Shown here one piece after another: positions 19,811-29,653 of a stretch of 64,000 bases of DNA (position 1 is the first letter of the stretch; the number at the start of each line of letters is the position of its first letter). The stretch is from Deltaproteobacteria bacterium (lineage in GTDB: Bacteria; Desulfobacterota; Binatia; Binatales; Binataceae), in contig JAJXZF010000039.1 in NCBI GenBank assembly GCA_021780225.1, forward strand, positions 1 through 64,000, written 5' to 3'. Position numbers and translations under genes: made by a program. Below the pieces are notes generated by a model. It saw only the letters and a program-made list of their open reading frames with translations. It was not told where the DNA came from and made no database searches.

Positions 19811-20818
19811 CTAGCGCGCCGGCCGGTTCTGCGCCGCTTCCGCCAGGCGCTCGAGACTGTCGCGCGATCCGATCACGACCAGCAGGTCGCCGCCTTCGAT
19901 CGCCGTCGCGGCGTCGGGAACGATCGCGATCGGATCCGGGCCGCGTTTCAATCCGATCACGCGCAAACGCGGGCTGGACGTTTCAATATCTCCGATCGTG
20001 CGCGCCGCCAGCAAGCTGTCTCTGCCGATTGCGACCTCCTCGAGGCTCACGTCTTCGCCCTGGCCGGGCAGCACCAGCGAGAGAAAGTCGATCACCGACG
20101 GCCGCGCGATCGCCGCCGCGATCCGATACGCGCTGAACTGGTAGGACGACATCGCACGATCGGCCCCCGCGAGCTCGAGATGGCGCAGCCCGGCTTCGGT
20201 CTCGGCGCGGGCATGGATGCGGATTTTCGCGTTCATGCTGCGCACGCTGAGGCTGATAAAAACATTGTCGGGGTCCGACGCCGTCGCCACGACGATATCG
20301 CTGGCCGTGCGCACGCCCGCCTGTTCGAGCAAATCCGGATCGAGCGCCGATCCAATCAGGTAATAAACCCCGGCCCGTATCAATTCCGGCTCGAGCGCCG
20401 GATTCTGCTCGATCACCACCACCGTGTGCCGATCGCGCTTGAGCTGGTCGGCTACGATTCTCCCGAAGCGCCCGTAGCCGCACAGGATTACGTGGCCCTC
20501 GAGCTGCTGAATCTTGCGGTTCATCGCGCTCTTCCCCATGAACTCCCGAAGCTGGCCGCCGACCACCGCCTCGGTTACCGCGGCGAACACGTAATACGCC
20601 GTTCCGACGCCGATAAAAATGATCGCCATCGTGAAGATGCGCCCCGCCGTATCGAGCGGTTTGACCTCTTCGTAGCCGACGGTCGTAATCGTGATCACAG
20701 TCATATAGAGCGCGTCGATAAACGACATCCGCTCGATCAGCATGTAACCGGCGCTGCCGAACATCGTCAGCGCGACGACGATCGCGACGCCGGCGGCGAC
20801 TCTGCGTCCCGGATTCAT
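19811..20818 (-). CDS. Potassium channel protein with TrkA-N (RCK) domain
   Basis: MTVITITTVGYEEVKPL selectivity-filter-like motif, then HVILCGYGRFGRIVADQLKRDRHTVVVIEQNP and a TrkA-C-like tail. Confidence 0.93.
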   Translation of the reverse strand: MNPGRRVAAGVAIVVALTMFGSAGYMLIERMSFIDALYMTVITITTVGYEEVKPLDTAGRIFTMAIIFIGVGTAYYVFAAVTEAVVGGQLREFMGKSAMNRKIQQLEGHVILCGYGRFGRIVADQLKRDRHTVVVIEQNPALEPELIRAGVYYLIGSALDPDLLEQAGVRTASDIVVATASDPDNVFISLSVRSMNAKIRIHARAETEAGLRHLELAGADRAMSSYQFSAYRIAAAIARPSVIDFLSLVLPGQGEDVSLEEVAIGRDSLLAARTIGDIETSSPRLRVIGLKRGPDPIAIVPDAATAIEGGDLLVVIGSRDSLERLAEAAQNRPAR

Positions 20819-20836
20819 CGCGGCGGGAAGCGGCCT

Positions 20837-21790
20837 TTAACCGTGATGGCGCGACTCGAGCCAGCGCTCGGCGTCGAGCGCCGCCATGCATCCCGCGCCC
20901 GCCGCCGTAATCGCCTGACGATAGACGCGGTCGGCAACGTCGCCCGCGGCGAACACGCCTTCGATATTGGTCCGCGTCGATCCCGCCCGGACGGTCAAGT
21001 AGCCGATCTCGTCCATGTCGAGCTGTCCCTGAAAAATCGCGGTGTTCGGCTGATGGCCGATCGCCATGAAGACCGCTTCGGTGCGGAAATCGGCGGTCGC
21101 GCCCGTCTTGACGTTGCGCAAACGCACTCCGCTCACGCCGGTTTTCGGTTCCCCGAAAATTTCCTCGATGACCGAATCCCAGACAAAGGCGATTTTTGGA
21201 TTGCGCTGCGCCCGCTCAGCCATAATCTTGGAAGCGCGCAAGGCGTCGCGGCGATGAACGATCGTCACCTTGCTGCAAAAGCGCGTCAGGAACGTCGCCT
21301 CCTCCATCGCGGTGTCGCCGCCGCCCACGACGACCGCCTCTTTACCTTTGAAGAACGCGCCGTCGCAGGTGGCGCAAGCGCTCACGCCGTAGCCCATCAG
21401 CCGCTTCTCCGATTCGATATCGAGCAGCTTCGCCGTCGCGCCAGTCGCGATAATCATGGCTTCGGCGCGAACCGCTTCGCCGTCCATCGTGAGCTCGAAG
21501 GGATGCGCGCGAAGATTCGCGGCGGTTACTTCGCCGGTCACGAACCGCGTGCCGAAGCGCCCCGCCTGACGCCGGAATATTTCCATCATCTCCGGCCCCT
21601 GCACGCCGTGCTCGAAGCCCGGATAATTTTCAACCTCGGTGGTGATTGTAAGCTGGCCGCCGGGCGTCACGCCCTCGATCAGCAGCGGTTCGAGGTTCGC
21701 CCGCGCCGCGTACAGCGCAGCCGTCAATCCGGCCGGACCGGAGCCGAGAATGACAAGACGATGCGTCCGATTGTTCGATGATTCAGCCAT
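20837..21790 (-). CDS. trxB: Thioredoxin-disulfide reductase
   Basis: VILGSGPAGLTAALYAARANLEPLLIEG, CATCDGAFFKGKEAVVVGGGDTAMEEA, GVFAAGDVADRVYRQAITAAGAGCMAALDAERWL. Internal ATG at 21790 used. Confidence 0.96.
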   Translation of the reverse strand: MAESSNNRTHRLVILGSGPAGLTAALYAARANLEPLLIEGVTPGGQLTITTEVENYPGFEHGVQGPEMMEIFRRQAGRFGTRFVTGEVTAANLRAHPFELTMDGEAVRAEAMIIATGATAKLLDIESEKRLMGYGVSACATCDGAFFKGKEAVVVGGGDTAMEEATFLTRFCSKVTIVHRRDALRASKIMAERAQRNPKIAFVWDSVIEEIFGEPKTGVSGVRLRNVKTGATADFRTEAVFMAIGHQPNTAIFQGQLDMDEIGYLTVRAGSTRTNIEGVFAAGDVADRVYRQAITAAGAGCMAALDAERWLESRHHG

Positions 21791-21899
21791 GGACCCCTTC
21801 GCGGCGCATTGAACGCCGAATCGCGCGCTCGCGCTGATATTGTACACTGTACCGGCGGCGGCATAACCTGCGAACCGCCGGATTTGGACGAAAACCATA

Positions 21900-22445
21900 A
21901 TGGCAGCGGCAAAACGCAAAACGAAACCCGAAACCGCCGGCGAATTGACGCATCTCGATCGCCGCGGCCGCGTGCGGATGGTCGATGTTGGCGCGAAGCC
22001 GGCGACGCGGCGCGAGGCGATCGCGCGCGGCGCGGTGCGGATGGCTCCCGATACGCTCGCCGCGATCCTCGGCGGAACGCTCAAAAAAGGCGAAGCGCTC
22101 GCCGCCGCGCGCATCGCCGGAATCATGGCGGCCAAGCGCACCCACGAACTTATTCCGCTCTGCCATCAACTTCCGCTCGAATCCGTCGCGGTGGATTTCC
22201 GACCGGATCCCGGCGGCGCGGCGCTACTGATTCAGGCGCGCGCCGCGACCACCGCCCGCACCGGCGTCGAGATGGAAGCGCTCACGGCGGTCGGCGTGGC
22301 CGCCCTCACGATCTACGACATGGCCAAGGCGATCGATCGCGCGATGACAATCGAAGCGGTTCGGCTGGTGCGCAAGAGCGGCGGGCGCGGCGGCGATTTC
22401 GTTCGCGCCGGCGAGGCGGATTGGGAAAGCGGTCCGAACGCGTGA
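21900..22445 (+). CDS. moaC: Cyclic pyranopterin monophosphate synthase
   Basis: [70 protein letters not shown]. Confidence 0.97.
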   Translation: MAAAKRKTKPETAGELTHLDRRGRVRMVDVGAKPATRREAIARGAVRMAPDTLAAILGGTLKKGEALAAARIAGIMAAKRTHELIPLCHQLPLESVAVDFRPDPGGAALLIQARAATTARTGVEMEALTAVGVAALTIYDMAKAIDRAMTIEAVRLVRKSGGRGGDFVRAGEADWESGPNA

Positions 22446-22449
22446 CTGG

Positions 22450-23652
22450 ATGATCGCGATCGAGGGACGCGCCTTTCTGAAAAAAGGCCGCGACGGGCCG
22501 GCGCGCGGCGGCAATCCGTGGATATTTTCGCAGGCGATCGGCCGCGTCGATCCGGCCGGCCTCGGTCCGGGCGCGTTCGTTGCGGTCCATGACGCCGGCG
22601 GCGACCCGATCGGCGTCGGCTATCTCAATCCCGCGACCACGATTGCCATTCGCATGATCGCGTTCGATCCGCGCGCGCGCATCGAATCGATCGTTCATGA
22701 ACGAATCGCGCGGGCGCTCGACTTGCGCGGGCGAATCCTCGGCGCCGATACCGATTGCTATCGCCTGTTGAACGGCGACGGCGACGGGCTTTCCGGCGTG
22801 GTCATCGATCGCTACGCCGATTCCGCGGTCATCCAGTTGCTGACCGCCGGCGCCGACCGGATGCGTTTCGAAATTGCCGCCGCGCTCGACAAGCTGATTG
22901 CGCCGGCCGCGATCGTTGAGCGCAGCACGGGTTCGGTGCGCAGGCAGGAAGGCTTGTCCGACCGCGCCGGCATGGTCGCGGGCGCCGCGGCGCCGGAAAC
23001 GATCGTCATCGAGAATGGCGTCAGGCATGCCGTCGATCTCATTCACGGGCAAAAGACCGGCCATTTCCTCGATCAGCGCGAAAATCGCGCGCTGGCGGCG
23101 CGTCTCGCACGCACCGCGTCGATGCTCGATGCGTACTGCCACAGCGGCGGCTTCGCGCTCGCCGCGGCCCTGACGGGCGCGCGGCGCGTGATCGCGGTCG
23201 ATTCCTCCGAGCGCGCACTGGCCGCGGCGCGGCGCAATCGCGAACTCAATGCGCTGCCCCCCGACGCGATCGAATTTCTCCACGCCGACGCGCCGCGATT
23301 CCTCGCCGAGCAGGCCAATCGCGCAGGCGGCGAGCGCTTTGGAGTCGTCGTGCTCGATCCGCCGCCGCTCGCGCGCGCCGCGCAAGACGCGGCGCAGGCC
23401 GGACGCCTCTACGTGGATTTGAACGCGCTCGCGATGCGTCTGGTCGAGCCGGGCGGTTTTCTGATGACGTTTAGCTGCTCGGCGCACTTTTGCGGCGAAG
23501 AGTTCATCCGCGCGGTCCGGATCGCACAAACCAAATCGGGCCGCAAATTCCGGATGCTTGAGCGGCTTGGCCCCGGCCCCGACCATCCCGTCCTGCTCGG
23601 CCATCCGGAGGGCGAATATCTGACCGGAATTCTGCTCGCGGCGCTCGACTGA
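22450..23652 (+). CDS. Class I SAM-dependent RNA methyltransferase (RlmI/PUA-MTase type)
   Basis: GNPWIFSQAIGRVD, DGDGLSGVVIDRYADSAVIQ, HGQKTGHFLDQRENR, LDAYCHSGGFALAAALTGARRVIAVDSSERAL, VVLDPPPLAR. Confidence 0.93.
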   Translation: MIAIEGRAFLKKGRDGPARGGNPWIFSQAIGRVDPAGLGPGAFVAVHDAGGDPIGVGYLNPATTIAIRMIAFDPRARIESIVHERIARALDLRGRILGADTDCYRLLNGDGDGLSGVVIDRYADSAVIQLLTAGADRMRFEIAAALDKLIAPAAIVERSTGSVRRQEGLSDRAGMVAGAAAPETIVIENGVRHAVDLIHGQKTGHFLDQRENRALAARLARTASMLDAYCHSGGFALAAALTGARRVIAVDSSERALAAARRNRELNALPPDAIEFLHADAPRFLAEQANRAGGERFGVVVLDPPPLARAAQDAAQAGRLYVDLNALAMRLVEPGGFLMTFSCSAHFCGEEFIRAVRIAQTKSGRKFRMLERLGPGPDHPVLLGHPEGEYLTGILLAALD

Positions 23653-23728
23653 TCCGCGCGCCCTTGCGGCCGCGCGTGCGTCGCGCGACGATTGGATACG
23701 GACGCCAGTTCCGGCCGCGGCGCGCTAT

Positions 23729-24112
23729 ATGAAACTGCAAAGGCTTGACCATTTTGGAATCGAAGTCGGCGATCTAACCCGCGCCGAGCGCTTTTACGTC
23801 GGCGTTCTCGGCCTCGAAGCCGTCGCGCGCTTCGGCGATCAGGTGTTGCTGCGATGCGGCGGCCAGAATCTCGCCATCTTCCAGGTCACGCGCCCGCCGC
23901 TGACGCCGGAACAGCGCCGCGAGCGTATCGGCCATCCGCTGGGCAAGGGCCATCACGCCTTCGTGGTGTCGCAGGAGGACTTCGCCGATGCGCGCGACCG
24001 GCTGGCGCGGGCGGGATGCGAAAGCGCGGCGCCGATCGACTGGGGCGATCACGACTGCGTCTATTTTCTCGATCCCGACGGCAACCTGCTCGAAATCGTC
24101 CGCTATCGCTAA
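23729..24112 (+). CDS. VOC-family (glyoxalase-like) protein
   Basis: RLDHFGIEVGDLTRAERFYVGVLGLEAVARF ... VYFLDPDGNLLEIVRYR. Confidence 0.88.
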   Translation: MKLQRLDHFGIEVGDLTRAERFYVGVLGLEAVARFGDQVLLRCGGQNLAIFQVTRPPLTPEQRRERIGHPLGKGHHAFVVSQEDFADARDRLARAGCESAAPIDWGDHDCVYFLDPDGNLLEIVRYR

Positions 24113-24178
24113 CCGGCCGCGGCAAGCTTTGCGTCGCCGCGTGTTGTCTTGGAGCGGCGAATCGCTTAAACGAATCGG

Positions 24179-24823
24179 ATGCTGTCCTATGCGCGCTCGA
24201 TTCTCGCGATTGTCCTTCCGGCCATAACGCTCGCGGTCGCCGCGGCGCCCTCGGCGCACGCCGAAATGATGCACTTGGCGGTCGATCCGATAACCTCGAC
24301 GATCACGGCGACCGTCGATGAGCCGCTCAGCCGGATGAACGGCAGCATCACTGGATCGTTTCGGATAATCTCCGGCGAAATCGATGGCGATCCGTCGAAT
24401 CCTGGCGTCGGCGCGCATGTCGAACTGGTAATCGACCCCACCTCGTATTCTTCCGGCCTTGCCCATCGCGATAATACGGTCCTGGCGAAATCGCTGCAGA
24501 CCGCGCTCTATTCAGACATCCGTTTCGTCGGCACGCGGATCGACGACGTCAAGATTGAAGCGCCGGGCGCGATCGGCAGCGGCGTGGCCGCTGGAGATCT
24601 GACGCTGCATGGCGAAACGCGCGCACTGCATGTTCCGTTCGAGGCCGCGCTTCAGCCCGACCATCAGGCATTTTCCGCCGACGGCTCCGTGACGTTCGAC
24701 TATACCGAATGGGGCGTCGAACCGCCGCGCGTGATGTTCGGCGCGCTTTCGGCGTCGAAAGAAGTCACTATCGATTTCCATATCGTGGCGCGCCCGGCCG
24801 CCGCGCCGTCGCCTTCGCCCTGA
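24179..24823 (+). CDS. YceI-like secreted protein
   Basis: Signal peptide then DPTSYSSGLAHRDNTVLAKSLQTALYSDIRFVGTRI ... GDLTLHGETRALHVPFEA. Confidence 0.75.
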   Translation: MLSYARSILAIVLPAITLAVAAAPSAHAEMMHLAVDPITSTITATVDEPLSRMNGSITGSFRIISGEIDGDPSNPGVGAHVELVIDPTSYSSGLAHRDNTVLAKSLQTALYSDIRFVGTRIDDVKIEAPGAIGSGVAAGDLTLHGETRALHVPFEAALQPDHQAFSADGSVTFDYTEWGVEPPRVMFGALSASKEVTIDFHIVARPAAAPSPSP

Positions 24824-24946
24824 TAAAAGACCGGATTGCCGAGCGTCGTCGCGTACTCATTGCAAACGCACGTTTGTCATTCGCGTCCGACGTGGGCTAA
24901 TCATGCGGCGACGGCCGCGATACGCCGGCGCGAGGAGAGGAACATC

Positions 24947-26011
24947 GTGAAATTCGGCCTCTTTTATCAATTACCGTGCGCGCCTGACCAATCAGAAGCC
25001 GAACGTTACGCGGAAACCGTCGAACAGATCGTGCATGCCGACGAGCTGGGCTTCGACGTCGCGTGGCTGGCCGAGCTGCATTTTTTCCGGCCCTTTTCGA
25101 TCATGCCGTCGCCGCTGATCGTCGCGACGGCGGTGGCTCAGCGCACCCGCCGCATCCGGCTCGGCACGGGCGTCTCGCTGTTGCCTTTTCATCATCCGTT
25201 GCGTCTCGCCGGCGAAGCCGCAGCCGTCGATATTTTGAGCGGCGGCCGGCTGGATTTGGGCGTCGGCCGCGGCACGATCGCGGTCCACTTCCAGGGCTTC
25301 GATGTCGATCGCGAAGAGAGCCGCGAACGTTTCGAGGAAGCTCTCGACCTGATCGAAAAGGCGTGGACGCACGAAACCATCACCCATCGCGGCAAATTCT
25401 TCCATGCGCCGGAAACGTCGGTCGTGCCGAAGCCGCTCCAGAAGCCGCATCCGCCGATCCGGCTCGCGGCGAACAGCCCCGAAACGGCGGCCTTCGCGGG
25501 GGCGCGCAATTACGACGTGATGGTCGCGTCGCCGATCAATCCGATGCCGGGATTTTTCGATCATGTCGAGAAATACCGCGACGCGCTTCGGCGCGCCGGC
25601 CACGATCCGGCCCGTCGCGACGTGGCCGCCCTGTTTTTCACGGATTGCGCCGCCGACGTCGCCGCCGCGCGCCGCGAATACGAACCCTCGATGATGCATT
25701 ACTTCCAGACGATCGGGCAGCAGGCGTTGCGCGGCGATCGCAGCCAGTACGAAGGCTCTTACGCCTACCTGAAACAGGTGCGCGATCGCGCCGCGTCGAT
25801 GACCTGGGACGCCATCGATCAAACGATGGCCATTTTCGGCAGTCCCGCCGAATGCATCGACCGGATCGAGCGGATTTACCGGGACGCGCGCATCAATCAG
25901 CTAGTGTGCTGGTTCAATCCCGGCGGCAAAATCCCGCATCGCGACGTGATGGCCGCGATGGAGCGCTTCGCCACGAAAGTAATCCCCGCCGTCAGCAAGC
26001 TGGGCGAATAG
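24947..26011 (+). CDS. LLM-class flavin-dependent oxidoreductase
   Basis: VKFGLFYQLPCAPDQ, HADELGFDVAWLAELHFF, RIRLGTGVSLLPFHHPLRLAGEAAAVDILSGGRLDLGVGRGT. GTG start preceded by GAGGAGAGG. Confidence 0.92.
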   Translation: MKFGLFYQLPCAPDQSEAERYAETVEQIVHADELGFDVAWLAELHFFRPFSIMPSPLIVATAVAQRTRRIRLGTGVSLLPFHHPLRLAGEAAAVDILSGGRLDLGVGRGTIAVHFQGFDVDREESRERFEEALDLIEKAWTHETITHRGKFFHAPETSVVPKPLQKPHPPIRLAANSPETAAFAGARNYDVMVASPINPMPGFFDHVEKYRDALRRAGHDPARRDVAALFFTDCAADVAAARREYEPSMMHYFQTIGQQALRGDRSQYEGSYAYLKQVRDRAASMTWDAIDQTMAIFGSPAECIDRIERIYRDARINQLVCWFNPGGKIPHRDVMAAMERFATKVIPAVSKLGE

Positions 26012-26062
26012 AATCGGCCAAGGACAAACAGAGAGATTCTGCGTGACAGGAGTTCGGACAAA

Positions 26063-27550
26063 GTGAAGAAGCGCGAGGTACTGACACAGACCACCTTCGG
26101 AAAGACAACAGCCGAAGAAGAGTCGTTGAACCTCAGCACCTATTTTGTCGAAACCGTTGAGTGGCGAAAAATTTGGTCCGGCGAGGCTGACGTTTTGTAT
26201 GGCCCAAAGGGTTCTGGAAAGAGTGCGATTTACGCTTTGTTGCTCAATCGTCGAGACGATTTAGCCAAGCGCGGCGTGATCGTGGTCGCAGCGGAGAATC
26301 CTCGCGGAGCGTTGGTCTTTCAGGATTTAGCGACCGATCCACCCGCAAATGAGGAACAATTCAGAAGCCTCTGGAAGCTTTACTTCTTGCAGTTGGCAGG
26401 CGACGCCATCCGGACGCTTGGATTCGATGACAGAGCTGCTCGAAGCGTTACAAGCCCTTTGGTCGATGCCGGATTATTACCAAACGACGGCACGCTTTCA
26501 GCTAAACTGCGTTCGGCGCGCGACTACGTGCGCAAATATTTTCGACCAAGCGCCGTAGAGACGAATGTTGAAGTTGATCCTATTACTCAGTTACCAAAAG
26601 GCTTTTCGGGTAAAATTACTTTCCGCGAGCCAGACGAAGGACAACGAAAGCTTGGGATGGTTTCTGCGGATGGCTTACTCCGCACCGCCAATGAGTTATT
26701 GGAGGCAAACGGTAAGAAAATATGGCTGGCACTCGACAGACTCGATGTCGCTTTTGCGGAATCCGCTCTGCTTGAAGGGAACGCACTGCGAGCGCTCTTC
26801 CGAACGTTTCTAGATTTACGTGGTCTCGATTCAATTTCGCTCAAAATTTTCCTGCGAAGCGACATCTGGAAACGGATTTCGGAGGAGGGCTTTCGCGAAG
26901 CGAGCCACATTTCAGGCCAGACAATCAAGTGGAATGAACAATCGTTACTGAATTTAGTCGTCAGCCGCGCTCTTTCAAACCAATCCATCAGGGAGTTTTA
27001 TCAGGTCGAAGAGCAGGACGTACTCAGCGACGAAAAAAGGCAGGAAGATCTGTTTTACAAAATCTTCCCTAAACAAATTGATTCGGGTGAACGAAAACCA
27101 AAGACCTTGTACTGGATGCTGAAGAGGACCTGCGACGGTACGGGTCTTACGGCTCCACGTGAATTGATCCACTTGTTAACATGCGCTCGCGACGGCCAGC
27201 TTAAAAAATTTGACGTCGGCGGTCCGGAACCGACTGAGCAGACGTTGATTGACCGATCTGCCCTGAAAGAAGCACTTCCTGAGGTTTCGAGAGCAAGAAT
27301 TGAGCAAACACTTTATGCAGAGTTTCCTGATTTGCGTAAATGGATAGCTGCGTTGGGCGACCAGAAGACTGCACAATCAAAAATTAGCCTATCCAAAATT
27401 TGGAAATGCGACGATCCAGAGGCTGAAAGCATCGCGACGCGATTGGTTGAGGTGGGATTTTTCGAGCCGCCCAAGGACCGAGATAATCCCGTATATCAGG
27501 TTCCCTTTCTGTACCGCAGTTGGCTCAAAATGTCACAAGGCAAAGCATAA
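26063..27550 (+). CDS. P-loop ATPase resembling the Sll1717 family (function unknown)
   Basis: Walker A VLYGPKGSGKSAIYALLL; Walker B-like KKIWLALDRLDVAF; C-terminal wHTH-like RELIHLLTCARDGQ. Gene is visibly AT-richer than neighbours. Confidence 0.7.
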   Translation: MKKREVLTQTTFGKTTAEEESLNLSTYFVETVEWRKIWSGEADVLYGPKGSGKSAIYALLLNRRDDLAKRGVIVVAAENPRGALVFQDLATDPPANEEQFRSLWKLYFLQLAGDAIRTLGFDDRAARSVTSPLVDAGLLPNDGTLSAKLRSARDYVRKYFRPSAVETNVEVDPITQLPKGFSGKITFREPDEGQRKLGMVSADGLLRTANELLEANGKKIWLALDRLDVAFAESALLEGNALRALFRTFLDLRGLDSISLKIFLRSDIWKRISEEGFREASHISGQTIKWNEQSLLNLVVSRALSNQSIREFYQVEEQDVLSDEKRQEDLFYKIFPKQIDSGERKPKTLYWMLKRTCDGTGLTAPRELIHLLTCARDGQLKKFDVGGPEPTEQTLIDRSALKEALPEVSRARIEQTLYAEFPDLRKWIAALGDQKTAQSKISLSKIWKCDDPEAESIATRLVEVGFFEPPKDRDNPVYQVPFLYRSWLKMSQGKA

Positions 27551-27620
27551 TGAATCAGTACAGCATCACTAAAAACACGCTGTCGAGCTGAGCCTACAAT
27601 TTTTAAACGACGACGGGAAT

Positions 27621-29408
27621 TCAGGCGGCGGCGGTGCCTGGAATCAGTTCGAAAGCGCCGGGCTCGATCGCGTCATTGGAACGCAACACCACTTTGACGC
27701 CCATCCGCTTCTCGAGCGTCTCGAGATCGCGCGCGCCGACGTCGTAAAGATAACGCGCTACCGCTGAATTCACCTTGATCACCATCAGGTCGCGCCGCGG
27801 CGGACGGCCGGCGATACGATGGATTCCGCGCAAAATCTCCGCCGCCAGCGTCGGCACCGATTTCACCACGCGCCGGCCGTGGCAATGCGGACATTGATCG
27901 GTCAGCAACTCCTCGAGGCTCTCGCGAGTGCGCTTGCGGGTCATCTGGACCAGCCCAAGCTCGGAAATCTTGAGCATCGAGCTGCGCGCCTTGTCGCGTT
28001 TGAGCGCCTGTCCAAGCGCGTCGGTGACTTTCTTGCGATCCGGCTCCCGCGCCATGTCGATGAAATCGACGATAATGATGCCGCCGATATTGCGCAGGCG
28101 GAGTTGTTTGACGACCTCTTCAGCCGCTTCAAGATTGGTGCGCAGGACCGTTTCGTCCTGATTGCGCTTGCCGACGAACCGGCCCGTGTTGACGTCGATC
28201 GCGGTCAGCGCCTCGGCCTGATCGAAAACCAGATAGCCGCCGGATTTGAGCCAGACCTTGCGTTCGAGCGCACGCTCGATTTGCGCCTCGATCTGGAAGT
28301 GGTCGAAAATCGGCTCCTCAGCCTCATAGAGCGCGACCCGCGAACGCAGCCGCGGCATGTAGCTCTGCACGAATTCGAGAATCCGGTCATAGCTCTCGCG
28401 ATCGTCGCACCAGAGTTTTTCGACGTCGCTGGCGAAGAGGTCGCGCACCACGCGCAGCGCCACATCGAGGTCGTTGTACAGCAGCGACGCGGCCGGGCTC
28501 TCTTCGGAGCGCTTGACGACCGACGCCCAAAGTTTGGTCAGAAACGATATATCGCGCTGGATTTCGCGCTTGCTCAGCCCCTCGCATACGGTGCGGACGA
28601 TGAAGCCGCCCTGCTCCGGCCGGATCTCTTTGACCGCCGCGCGCAGCCGCGCGCGCTCCTGCGCGCTTTCGATCCGGCGCGAGATTCCGATATGGCTGCT
28701 GGTCGGGGTGTACACGAGATGGCGCCCCGGAATCGAAACGAACGAGGTCAGGCGCGCGCCCTTGGTGCCCAGCGGCTCCTTGGCGATTTGAACGATAATT
28801 TCCTGCCCGCGCTTGAGCTGTTGTTCGATCGGCAGCCGGATTCGCCGTTCATGACGCCGTCGGCGCCGCCCGCGTCCGCGGCGCGAGCGCGAACGTGGCT
28901 TCGAGGCTTTCACGGCGGCTTCCGTCCCGTCAATGGCGCCTTCGGCCGTGCTCTCGGCGGCTTCGGCGCCCTCCGGAACGGCGCCGGACTCGATTCGTAC
29001 ATCCTCTTCCAGATTCGTAAACAAACCGTCGGGCGAATCGATTCCGTCCTCGGCGGGAATGTCCGAAAGATCCGGCTCGACTCCGAAAAATTCGTCGAAT
29101 TCAGTTTCTCCCGACGCTTCCGCTTCGGTTTCAACGTCCTCTTCGCCGGTGACGTCGGCCACCGCGCCGTAGCTGGCAAGATCGCTGTAGAAATCGGAAA
29201 CGTGCAGAAACCCGGCTTTTTCGAGGCCGATATCGACAAACGCGGCCTGCATTCCCGGCAACACGCGGGTCACCCGGCCCTTGTAAATGTTGCCGACCAA
29301 CCCGCGCCGCGCATTGCGTTCGAGGTAAAGTTCCGCGAGAACGCTGTCTTCAAGCAGCGCCACCCGCACCTCCATCTCGGAGGCATTGATTACGATTTCG
29401 CGCTTCAC
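27621..29408 (-). CDS. Ribonuclease E/G family protein
   Basis: EIVINASEMEVRVALLEDSVLAELYLER, GNIYKGRVTRVLPGMQAAFVDIG, ALTAIDVNTGRFVGKRN, NIGGIIIVDFIDM, CPHCHGRRVV. Confidence 0.96.
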   Translation of the reverse strand: MKREIVINASEMEVRVALLEDSVLAELYLERNARRGLVGNIYKGRVTRVLPGMQAAFVDIGLEKAGFLHVSDFYSDLASYGAVADVTGEEDVETEAEASGETEFDEFFGVEPDLSDIPAEDGIDSPDGLFTNLEEDVRIESGAVPEGAEAAESTAEGAIDGTEAAVKASKPRSRSRRGRGRRRRRHERRIRLPIEQQLKRGQEIIVQIAKEPLGTKGARLTSFVSIPGRHLVYTPTSSHIGISRRIESAQERARLRAAVKEIRPEQGGFIVRTVCEGLSKREIQRDISFLTKLWASVVKRSEESPAASLLYNDLDVALRVVRDLFASDVEKLWCDDRESYDRILEFVQSYMPRLRSRVALYEAEEPIFDHFQIEAQIERALERKVWLKSGGYLVFDQAEALTAIDVNTGRFVGKRNQDETVLRTNLEAAEEVVKQLRLRNIGGIIIVDFIDMAREPDRKKVTDALGQALKRDKARSSMLKISELGLVQMTRKRTRESLEELLTDQCPHCHGRRVVKSVPTLAAEILRGIHRIAGRPPRRDLMVIKVNSAVARYLYDVGARDLETLEKRMGVKVVLRSNDAIEPGAFELIPGTAAA

Positions 29409-29653
29409 GCTGCGCCTGCCTGCCGGCTCGCTCCCGCCGCCATTCAGCGCTGCTTATAGCTAAAAAACGCTGCAATAGGGTGGCGCTGCGATAAGCCATC
29501 CTTCGGAGGCGCCGACTGAATACATCCCAAACTAATTATCTCCCGTGCGAATAATGATCGCCGGATTTTCCCCTGATCATACGGAGCGTTATCAATCTCC
29601 GCAAGGCGATCTGGTTGGCGCCGCGCGGATTAGCACGGCGCAGGCAAGATCGG

